A DNA stretch of 64,000 nucleotides from Pegoplata infirma. Taxonomy: Eukaryota > Arthropoda > Insecta > Diptera > Anthomyiidae. The stretch covers positions 215,060,314-215,124,313 of the forward strand of contig OY992539.1 of NCBI GenBank assembly GCA_963921195.1. Direction: 5' to 3'. Below, piece by piece: positions 54,780-63,828 of this stretch (its first letter is position 1; each line of letters begins with the position of its first letter). The notes beneath the pieces are model-generated. The model was not told where the DNA came from. It worked only from the letters and a program-made list of their open reading frames with translations, and did no database searches. The position numbers and the translations under genes were made by a program.

Positions 54780-57270
54780 AAGTAAAGGATCCTAAATCTA
54801 AAAAAAAAAATAAGAAAAAGTACTTTTTGAGAAAATCATTCTGAGAAAAAGTACTTTTTGAAAAATTCTATTATAATGAGGTAAAAAGGTGTACTTTGGT
54901 ACTTTTTTTTATCTCCTGAAATAATACGGGTCATTTAAACATTAAATTGGAAATAACGGATCCTCCAACCAATTTGAAAATTTTAAAAAATGTACCTTTT
55001 GGTAATTTTGATTTTATTCGGGTTTAAAAGGGTAAAATAATTCACTTTGGTACTTTTTTGTCTTCTGAAATAATGGTTTTAGAAACTTTTTCCATTTCCT
55101 AAAATAAAACTAATAAATTGGTACTTTTAATAACCTGAAATAATGGCCATAAAAAACATTAAATTAGAAATATAGAATCCTCCAACAAAAAAAAAAAATA
55201 AAAATGGATTAAAAGAATAAAAACGAACTTTGGTACCTTTTCTACCTCCTGAAATAAATATTATAAATGAAGGAAAAAACATTCTGAAAAAGGTACTTTT
55301 TAGAAATTTTTTTTACTATTCCCGTCTCCGACAAAAATTCTGACTTGGTACCTTTTTCGAAAGCTTGGTACCTTTCCATCTCCTGAAATTAAACTTTACA
55401 AAATTTATTTTTTAGAATCAATTCTACAGGAAAAATAATTACGTTTTGGTTCAAAAACCCTTGCAAAATAATGTAAGAGACAAAAAAGTTGAAAGAAAGT
55501 ATGAAGTGAGGTTGAGATTGCTAGAAATAGAATTGTAGTGTTGGAAACTAACAACATTTATTCTGTAGAAACTTCAAATATTCACCATACATTTTGTTTT
55601 ATTCGAGTTAAACAGGACTAAAAATTTTAAATGTAGGATAATCCTACGAAAAAAAACATTCTGACAAAAGTAGGTACTTTTTAGAAAGTTTGGTACTTTT
55701 TCCATTTCCTGAAATCATGTTCATAAAAGCATTAAATTGAAAATAAAGCACCCTCCAATAAATAAAAAAATTCTGAAAAATTTACCTTTTGAAATTTCGA
55801 TTTTGTTTATGTTAAAAAGGATAAAAAATGGAACTTTGGTACTTTTTCTGTCTCCTGAAAAAATGGTTCCAGAAACTTAACATTTTTAATGTAGAATAGA
55901 AATTTGATATTTGAAGTGCAGAATACCCCAGCGGGTAAAAAAAGTACATTTTAGAAAGTTGAGTAAAAAAATAATTTGATATTTGAAATGTTATATTCCC
56001 CAAAAATATTCTGAAAACTTTAGAAAATTTTTGAAAATATAAACAAATCTGAAAAATTTACATTAGGGAAATTTTGATTTGATTCGAGTTAAAGACGGTA
56101 AAAAACTGTTTTTGGTACTTTTTTTATCTCCTTAAATATTGTTATAGAAACTAAAAATTTTGAATGTAGGATTAGACTGCGGAAAAAAATTTGGCAAAAG
56201 TACTTTTTAGAAAGTTAAGATCTTTTTCTATATGCCGAAAACGAAGTTTTAGAAATTTGATATTTAGAATGTAGGATAGCCCAGCGGAAAAAATATTCTG
56301 AAAAATGTACTTTTCAGAAATTTAGGTACTTTTTCCATTTCCAGAAATAATACTCATTCAAATTTGATATTTAAAATGTAAGATTCTTTATCGGGGAAAA
56401 AATATTCTGGACAACAACACTTTCAGAAAGTTCTAATTCTAAGAGGGTAAAAATTGTAGTTTTTGGTACTTTTTCGATATCTTCAAATAATGGCCTTGAC
56501 AATCTGAAATTTTTATTATAGAATCCTGGGAAGAATAAAAACTTTCTGAAAAAAAAATATGAATGTACGTTTTGGAAAAGGTACCCTTTCGGGTTTAAAA
56601 TGGGGGAAAATGTACTTTGGTACTGTTTTCTATCTCCTGAAATATAAATTCTGCGAAAAAATCTTTTTGACAAAAGTACTTTGTAGAAAGTTTGGTACTT
56701 TTTCCAACTCCTCAAATAAAACTCACAAAAACGTTCCCTTTGTGTATTTCGACTTTTTTTTAGGTAAAAGAGTTTAAAAAATTATACAATGGTACTTTTT
56801 CAATCTCATGCAATAATGGCTTTAGAAACTAAAAATTTTAAATGTAGGACCATTCTGACAAAATTACTTTTTGGCAAGTTTAGTACTTTTTCCATATTTT
56901 GAAAAAGAACTTATAGAAATTCGATATTACCCAAGCGGAAAAAGCATTCTAAAAAATGTACTTTTTAAAAATTTTGGTACTTTTTCCATTTTCAGAAATA
57001 ATTCTCATTCAAATTTGATATTTGAAATGTAAGACTCCTTAGAGGGGAAAAAATATTCTGGAAAAAATAATTTTAGGACGTTCTGGTTCTAAGAAGTTAA
57101 AAATTGTTTAGGTACTTTTCGATCTCTTCAAATTGAATGGCCTTGAAAACCTGAAATTTTTAATATAGACTCCCTAGAGAATAAAAACATTCCGAAAAAA
57201 CAGTTTTTGACAATTTAGATTCTAAGGGGGCAAAAAGTGAGGAAAAAGGGCAAATTGGTACTTGGTTTCC
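54780..57270 (-). repeat. second array of the ~145-bp tandem repeat, inverted
   Basis: Units read GTACTTTGGTACTTTTTC, ATCTCCTGAAATAATGG, AAATTTTTAATGTAGGATCC and ATTCTGAAAAAAGTACTTTT. These are the complements of GTACCAAAAGTAC, CATTATTTCAG, GGATCCTACATT and AAAAGTACTTTTTCCAGAAT in 1-3128. About 17 diverged units. No (GTAC)n minisatellite or terminal microsatellite here. Interrupted by the block at 55458-55587. Confidence 0.88.
55458..55587 (+). repeat. 130-bp block shared with 25051-25180
   Basis: CCCTTGCAAAATAATGTAAG, AGACAAAAAAGTTGAAAGAA, TATGAAGTGAGGTTGAGATT, GAATTGTAGTGTTGGAAACT, TTATTCTGTAGAAACTTCAA. It breaks the tandem repeat, which resumes with TTTTATTCGAGTTAAA. Confidence 0.78.
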
Positions 57271-57292
57271 CTACTCATAACACAAGAGATCT

Positions 57293-58097
57293 TAGGGCTA
57301 TTTCCCGTAGTAGATAGTAGGCATGGGCACATGAGCAGATTAGAGCGTGATTCACGCGTGAGTGTGACTGAATTTAATTTTACTCACGTGATTATGAGTA
57401 GGTGTGAGTGGGGCAAAAAATTGCGCGCGTGAGTAAGATTTTTGCGTGCGTGAGTCGATTTTTTTAAGTGAGCACCAAAAAAACAACAAAAAAACTGTAA
57501 AATTTGGATAAATCTAAGATTTCGTCTTTAAAAAGCAAAAAAAAAAAAAATAGTTAAATTTCGCTGAACTTTAAATTTTGCTTAAAATTTTTTAAAAATT
57601 AGTTTAAGATTTCGTCAAATTAAATTTTGCTTAATATTTTGTAAGATTTTTGAAATTTTAGTTTTTAAGTTTTTTTTTGTATAAATAAGAGTTTTGTAAG
57701 TGTGAGTCAACGTACGTGTGAGTGAAGCTTATGTGAGTGCACGTAAATGTGAAATGTATTAAATTTACTCGCGTGATTGCAAGTGAGTGTGAGTTGAAAA
57801 AATATGCTCGTGAGTAAGTGTGTGTCATTCAAAAATTCCTGTTGTAAGCGTGAGCGAGTGTGAGTCACAAACCACTCACGCGCCCATCTCAAGTAGATAG
57901 CAATCGAAATTCTACACGAACTTGCGATTTGTCAATTTTTTGTAAGCCTAAAATTATGCTTTGATAAATGAAAGCTTCTTTTATTTTTTCTTCTAAAGAC
58001 TGCATTTTTATAGCATAGTTTTAGGCATACAAAAAAATTTCAAAATCGCGTGTTCGAGTCAAATTTCGATCGCTATCGACTACGAGAATTCGCCCCT
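57293..58097. mobile_element. MITE of the GGGGCTAATTCCCG family, split by a hAT-like element
   Basis: Left arm TAGGGCTATTTCCCGTAGTA, right arm ...CTATCGACTACGAGAATTCG, CCCC. Internal GTAAGCCTAAAATTATGCTT against AGCATAGTTTTAGGCATAC. Equivalent to the intact 213-bp copy at 24312-24524 once the 575-bp insertion plus one target copy are removed. Confidence 0.85.
57318..57892. mobile_element. hAT-like MITE built of GTGAGTG words
   Basis: Starts TAGGCATGGGCACATGAGCA and ends CACGCGCCCATCTCAA. Perfect 8-bp duplication GTAGATAG at 57310-57317 and 57893-57900. Interior GATTCACGCGTGAGTGTGAC, ACTCACGTGATTATGAGT and GTGAGTGAAGCTTATGTGAG. Same family as 23667-24194, inverted relative to it. Confidence 0.92.
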
Positions 58098-58600
58098 GTT
58101 TTAAAATATTTAATTTTTTACACTGTTGTAAATATTCTTACTAAAGAGTTTCTAAAGTTTTTCTAATTGTTAGAAAATATACATTTTCTTATTGTATTTT
58201 AAACAACACAAAATTAAAATATTTCTAAGAAATTTTAACAAAACTTTTCTTTTCATTTGGAAATATGTTTTTTACACCCACTCACTAATAAAGATTGATA
58301 ATCTTAGTTTCTAACTGATTTCATATACAGAACGAATTGAGTTTTGTAATTAACACTTGAAATGTGTTTTTAACAAATCTATTTTCTATTTCAGTTCCCA
58401 GCTTTACAAAAAAATAATAGATTAATGTTTATTAGGGTGGCCGAAGAAGATTACAACATAAAAAATGTTTTGGGACATTAAATTCCAACGTTTTTTCGAA
58501 GAATTGTTAAATTTTATATACTTAAAATTTTAGGAGTGGTCCATAAGACAGCTGCAAATTCCTAAATAAAGCAAAAAAAAGTGCCACCCTAATGTTGATA
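58098..58600. other. unclassified AT-rich DNA
   Basis: No gene. The end (TTAGGGTGGCCGAAGAAG...GTGCCACCCTAATG, 58432-58593) forms a loose inverted pair GGGTGGC/GCCACCC, like the CACCCTAATG near 37311 and 41467. Confidence 0.4.
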
Positions 58601-58602
58601 TA

Positions 58603-59077
58603 CAGTGACTCACGATGTATTTCGTGCAGTAGATAGTTATTCGTTAACAAAAAAAGGCAACAATACTAAACATTAAAATTATCAACCGAGTATTATTTTA
58701 AGAAATAGTGTGTCGATAGTTTATCAAACTTTAATTTAAGCTTGATAACGTCCAGATTGAGTTAATATTAAATATACTACAAGGGTCGAATTAAATATTA
58801 AAATAATTGAAAAAAAAAACAGTTTTTGAAATTTTTTTCCAATTGGATTTTTTTAAATTTTAAAATTTATACTCACAATCAGTTTTTAATAAATTTTTTC
58901 CAACGACCCAAAAAATCAAAAAATTAAACATTTATCAAGCTTTAATTTAAGCTTAATTTCATTCAGATTAAGTAAAAAGTAAATGTGCCCCTTGGATCAA
59001 ACTGAAAAATGAAATTAGTTAAACACATTTTTTTAGAAAACTAATATCTATAGCACGAAATAAGTTGTAACTCACTG
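58603..59077. mobile_element. Tc1/mariner-like MITE with CAGTGACTCACGA ends
   Basis: Left CAGTGACTCACGATGTATTT, then CGTGCAGTAGATAG; right end CTATAGCACGAAATAAGTTG followed by TAACTCACTG. Both arms hold AAGCTTTAATTTAAGCTT-like, CAGATTGAGT and AAATATACTAC/AAATGTGCC blocks, as in 37329-38875. TA precedes the left end; the right flank is TCTA, so the duplication is imperfect. Confidence 0.7.
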
Positions 59078-60107
59078 TCTATATAAATTATGCATCTTCC
59101 TTCCATCTGTTAGTGAAGTTTATTCTAGCAACCAATGCCAAGTTTACATTAAGCATCACTTTTCAATTTTTCTCATTGAAAAATTATAGTTTAATAATGA
59201 TTGAGTGGCAGTTTAGTTTGCGTTAGTAAGTGCGTTTGATGGTGGTGGGTCGAGTACACGTTGCGAAATGATTCTTTTTTTTTAGTTTACAAAAAAAATG
59301 GCTTGTCAGCGCAAATTATTGTTTTCTAACAAAGAAAATAATAGTAAAAAAAATTCTTAAAACTGCAAAAGTAAGAAAAAAGAAACTCAAGAAGAAAATA
59401 GTTTTTAATTGGTGGCTCATTGTGGTTAGTAGCCGATAAAAACTTATGGAAAATGGATATTCAATGAATGGTTTACAATGAGTGGTTTGTTAATAAAAAC
59501 TGGAGATGACGGTGAAGCAAAAATGCTGATTATTGAAAAAAATAACAGAAATTGTAGAATTGTTAAATAAAAAAATAATGGTTTTACCTTAAGAATCTTT
59601 AATGGCGATCCTGCATATTTGAGAATTAAAAAAATTAACCACTATAATAGGACTAAAAAGAGCAAACCTCGAAATTTCATAAAAAAAATCCATAAAATTT
59701 TTGACGATTTAAAGAATTTCGGTCACGAAATTGTTTTTCCGTTTATTTTGCAAAAATCTTGTTTGATTTGTGAAGCACGTAAAAAGAGGTCGTTAAAGAA
59801 CTTGTAGAAAAGAAAATTGTCTTCAAATTTGTTTACATACATTTTTTTCAAACAAATTTGAAATTTTTAGTATAAAACCCCTACAAAAAGACAAGAAAAA
59901 GATTCTAAAAAAGTCATAAGGGTTAAAAAAAAGTTTTTTCCGTGCATATTTTAAGGCGTTTAAATAAAAAAATAATAAAGCATTGTTTTAGGCTAGGTAA
60001 ATTTTTTATTTTGATAGCATACTTTTATTTTTGGCAAATTTTAATTTTCATAGCATACTTTTAAGCTTTTTTTTCGTAATATTTAAAGCATATTTTTTCT
60101 TCTATAA
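59078..60107. other. unclassified DNA with a cluster of GCATACTTTTARGC motifs
   Basis: 59130-59260 is a less AT-rich stretch (GTTAGTAAGTGCGTTTGATG, GTGGTGGGTCGAGTACACG) with no identifiable gene. A 62-codon frame at 59619-59807 has no domain. Motif copies: GCATATTTTAAGGCG at 59943, GCATTGTTTTAGGC at 59980, AGCATACTTTTAT at 60016 and AGCATACTTTTAAGC at 60050. Confidence 0.5.
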
Positions 60108-60440
60108 CACCGTCCGAATGCCAATATTAATCATGAACCGAATATTTCTTTCATTTCGTGATATTGTTTCCTTTTAAAAGGACTTCAAAGTTTTAAAGGA
60201 TACATTTTATAAAATATTTCTGAAATATTTGTACTTGTTCTAGGATGCCACTGGTAATGGCAAATGAAAGAGGAAGATCTCCCATAATTTTTCCATTTTG
60301 TTATTTGCCTATGTCAGGATAAAAGGAAATGAATAAACTTTATCAAAATATTTTGTTGCAAATTTTGAATGATATTAAAGGATAAAGTTTTACAAAAGTT
60401 TTACGTAACTTATCTCCTTTTTCCTGATATGTAAAAAAAA
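60108..60440. mobile_element. half copy of the CACCGTCCGA foldback family
   Basis: CACCGTCCGAATGCCAATAT, CATGAACCGAATATTTCTTT, GTTTCCTTTTAAAAGGACTT, CAAAGTTTTAAAGGATACAT, ATCTCCTTTTTCCTGATATG. Matches the interior of 46814-48085 in reverse; the far arm is missing. Confidence 0.8.
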
Positions 60441-61130
60441 TATTGTATTTTTTCTGTACAAACCTAAGTAGTTTTTTTACAATTTTCTAACTAAGTGTAC
60501 TTTAAGGTGTTTAAATAATAACTTTCACAAAGCATACTTTTGGGTTCGATAAATTACACTGTGCTCGAATTTGACACTTTTTTTCTAACAAGCTGGGCAC
60601 CCTACTGGTAAAGTTAATTCGAGTACGCTTAATTCAATGGTGCTAGCCGTTTTTCGAAGTTAGCACTCGTATTCGCAATATTCGCAATTTAAAATTTTGA
60701 TGCTTTAGTACAATAAAAACGAGATTTTTAAGCTTTTGCGATAGTTTTTAAATTTAAAACCATTTAAGTCTTTTAAACTAGCATAACAAACCCTAATACC
60801 GTGAATTTTTTTTCGCGAAAAACATTTTTTGGTCGCGAAAAATGGTTATTTTCTTGAAATAATTGGTTTAATACAAATATTCTTAGTTTGATTTGAAATT
60901 ACGACATCCATCTGGTAAAGCTAGTTCATGTACCCATTGTAATATCAGTTTTTTTCAAAGTTAGAGTATGTATTAGCGATATTCACGATTATTTTTTTTT
61001 TGTTTTTAAGTAAAAAAAATATTTTTTTATATTATTTAGACCATTTCTGAATTCTTATCATCTAAAAGTTTTTATTCGCGGAAATTTTTTTTCGCGGAAA
61101 TTTTTTTCGCTTTATTTTTTTCGCGATTTT

Positions 61131-61748
61131 TATACCCTCCACTTAGTGATAGAGGGTATATATAAGTTTGTCATTCCGTTTGTAACTCATCGAAATATCG
61201 ATCTGGGACCCCATAAAGTATATATATTCATGACCCACGATCGATTTTAAGACATTCTAGCGATGCCCGTCTGTCCGTCTGTCCGTCTGTCTGTGGAAAA
61301 TGCTGTCACGGACAAAATATTGCACAGAGATGACTGAAACTTAACATATTTATTGGAAGTTCTCCCGAGAAGTTTGGTATTGCATTTGAGCGATATCGGT
61401 TTAGCGGTTCAAAAGTTATGAACGAAAATGTAAGCACACCTAAAAAATTTCATTACATTCAACATAACCTAAAAATACAAAATGCTTTAATTCGGCTTCT
61501 GGTTGACATATGTGAACATAATTGAACACCAAATGGTATTTAAACAAGTACGAACATATTTTTTGACAAAAAAAAAAAAAAATCGCGGATTTTTTTTTTA
61601 CCAAATTTTTTTTCGCGGAAATTTTTTTTCAAAAATTTTTTTTTTTCAAAGGTAATTTTCTTTTAAATAAAGTTTTTTGCAATAATCCTTTTGAAATTTT
61701 GGAGGGTATCACTACATTTGGCAAGGCCGAATTTAACTTTTTTACTTG
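61131..61748 (+). mobile_element. mini-me/DINE-like element (type A), nested
   Basis: Head TATACCCTCCACTTAGTGAT, TTTGTCATTCCGTTTGTAAC, ACCCCATAAAGTATATATAT, CATTCTAGCGATGCCCGTCT with short (GTCY)n, body GAGCGATATCGGTTTAGCGG and ATGCTTTAATTCGGCTTCTG, tail GGAGGGTATCACTACATTTG, GCAAGGCCGAATTTAAC, TTTTTTACTTG. Used above as the reference uninterrupted body for 7690-8661. Confidence 0.9.
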
Positions 61749-61905
61749 TTTTTCGATTTTTTTTTTAATTTTGCTATTAATTTATGAAAATCTGTAGAAT
61801 ACGATACATTGCAGAAACAAAATTTTTCGAAAAAAAAATATTTTTCGCGGTTTTTTTTTTTATTTTCGCGAAATTTTTTTTTTCAAAAAAAAAAAAAACA
61901 ATGTA

Positions 61906-62316
61906 CAGTCGAACCCGGTTATAACGAATTCCGAGGGACCAGTAAAAATAGTTCGTTATAAGAGAAGTTCGCTATAAGCGGGGTATATGTTTTATCAACC
62001 TAGTTATATTTCCAAAAAATTAATCCAATTTTGTTTTATCTGATGTTTTTTTCGTAAATAAACTACTTATTGGGAATAAAATATTTAAAATATAAATAAA
62101 TTTTGGGAGTTCGTTATAAAAAGGCAAATAAACATGAAATTGTGTTCGTGGGACCATAATAAGCAGTTCGTTTTAACCGAGGATTCGTTATAACCGAGTT
62201 CGTTATAAAAGAAGTATTTTGTGTGAAAATTGATGGCAAAACGTCGGGACTTTAGAATTAGTTCGTTATAACCGAGAATTCGTTATAACCGAGTTCGTTA
62301 TAACCGAGTTTGACTG
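61906..62316 (+). mobile_element. pogo/Tc1-like MITE, CAGTCGAACCCGGTTATAAC ends, TA target
   Basis: 411 bp. Left CAGTCGAACCCGGTTATAAC, right CGTTATAACCGAGTTTGACT with final G. TA on both sides (61904-61905, 62317-62318). About ten further GTTCGTTATAA words inside, plus GTGTTCGTGGGACCATAATA. The reading direction is set by the GAGGGACCAGTAAAA side. A second copy in the opposite orientation is at 62738-63234. Confidence 0.92.
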
Positions 62317-62517
62317 TATTTAATAAATTTATATTTAAAAACTATCCCAAAAGCATACAAAATTATTTTTGTAGTACTTTAGCTTTATAATTTTAAATCG
62401 CGAATACGAGCGCTTCGAAAAACGGCTAGCACCATTGAATTCAGCGTACTCGAATTAGCTTTACCAGCAGGGTGCCCACCTTGTTAATTTTTGCGACTAG
62501 CACAGTGTTATTAATGA

Positions 62518-63530
62518 CATTTATGTAGCATTAGAGTGTTCATGGGTTAAAATGGTCGGATTTGGCTTAAAAGATTCTTGAACGTATCTAAGCCATTTCC
62601 ACCATTTTGGAAACTATATTGACAAATTTCAAATGGCGATCTCTCGAAAACAGCTTGACCGATTTCAGAAATTTGTTGATATTCGTGGTCACCATGATAA
62701 AATTATTAAAGTTTAAAGTATAATGTATCATAAAATACGGTCAAACTCGGTTATAACGAACTCGGTTATAACGAATTCTCGGTTATAACAAACTAATTCT
62801 AAAGTCCAGACGTTTTAGCATCAATTTTCACACAAAATACTTCTTTTATAACGAACTCGGTTATAACGAATCCTCGGTTAAAACGAACTGCTTATTATGG
62901 TCCCACGAACACAATTTCATGTATATTTACCTTTTTATAACGAACTCCCACAAATATTTTTTAATGTGTGGCAATCATGTTTATCAAACTAACAAAAGGT
63001 TGGAATTTTTTGGTTTATATTATAATTTTTATGAAATTTATTTATATTTTTAATGATTTCTTCTCAATAATTAGTTTATTTACGAAAAAAAAACATCGAA
63101 TAAAACAAAACGGGATCTATTTTTTTGGAAATAAAACTAGGTTGATAAAAAATATACCCCGCTTATAGCGAACTTCGCTTATAACGAACTAATTTTACTG
63201 GTCCCTCGGCGTTCATTATAACCGGGTTCGACTGTACTTATTTTTGTATTTTAATTTTTTAAAAATTTTGGTGGAAATTTTACAAAAATTCAAAACTTTG
63301 ATCGAAGGACGTCACGGGTTAAAATGATCGGATTTGGCTCAGATTAAATTTAAATGAAATATTGTCATAAGCTTTATTAAATGGTTAAATGGTTCAAAAA
63401 AAATCCACAACAAAAATCCACAACAAAAATCCACTCCCTGGTTAATTTAATCCGATTGGACTCAAACTTGTACCACAAAGGTTTTAGGCCAAATTTTTTA
63501 GGACAAATTCTTATAAATTTTTATTTTAAC
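62518..63530. repeat. GAGATATCGCCATTTGA body repeat, split by a pogo-like MITE
   Basis: 62518-62735 has TTAAAATGGTCGGATTTGGC, TTCAAATGGCGATCTCTCGA, AAACAGCTTGACCGATTTCA; after the MITE, 63240-63530 continues with TTTGATCGAAGGACGTCACG, AAAATGATCGGATTTGGCTC and ATCCGATTGGACTCAAACTT. Same dispersed family as 24530-26795. Confidence 0.72.
62738..63234 (-). mobile_element. pogo/Tc1-like MITE, second copy, inverted
   Basis: 497 bp with TA flanks (62736-62737, 63235-63236). Read on the minus strand it starts CAGTCGAACCCGGTTATAAT and carries the same order of GTTCGTTATAA words and the GTGTTCGTGGGACCATAATA block as 61906-62316, with ~85 extra bases in the middle. A 66-codon frame (62968-63168) is a chance reading. 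Confidence 0.92.
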
Positions 63531-63828
63531 ATAAACGCTATTTTATTCGACCTTTAAAATATTATATTTCAAGTACATTCAAAAAATTATGTCATTAACT
63601 GTTTGTAGTTTATTTAAAAAGTTTTACGTTTTGTCGTTTTAAAAAGAAAAACCATTTGTTTAGCGTTCAGTTTGTTTAAATGACAATTTCTATTCTTTGT
63701 TTAAAAAATAACAACATAAATAATACAGTTTTTTATAAGCATTCAATTTTTCAAGTAATTGATTTTTGTTCTGTAAGTAAAAATAAAAGATTCTTCTTTA
63801 ATTTTTAATGATTTGTGTACGTTATTTT
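63531..63828. other. CTCGAG-family fragment and unclassified DNA
   Basis: TTTTATTCGACCTTTAAAAT, ATTATATTTCAAGTACATTC at 63540-63580 is the 3' end of the dispersed repeat in minus orientation. The rest is unclassified. Confidence 0.6.

Larger units (their letters stand above)
60557..62507. mobile_element. long-inverted-repeat element with CACTGTGCT ends, TTA target duplication
   Basis: Left CACTGTGCTCGAATTTGAC...GCTGGGCACCCTACTGGTAA, TTCAATGGTGCTAGCCGTTT, TTCGAAG; right end is the complement of CACTGTGCTAGTCGC...GGTGGGCACCCTGCTGGTAA, with the same inner blocks. Arms ~170 bp. TTA on both sides (60554-60556, 62508-62510). A weaker copy of the arm recurs at 60900-60985. Holds a mini-me-like element and a pogo-like MITE. 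No transposase frame. Confidence 0.88.

Noticed and set aside
56371..56715. 114-codon minus-strand frame
   Set aside because: Reads straight through units of the ~145-bp tandem repeat.
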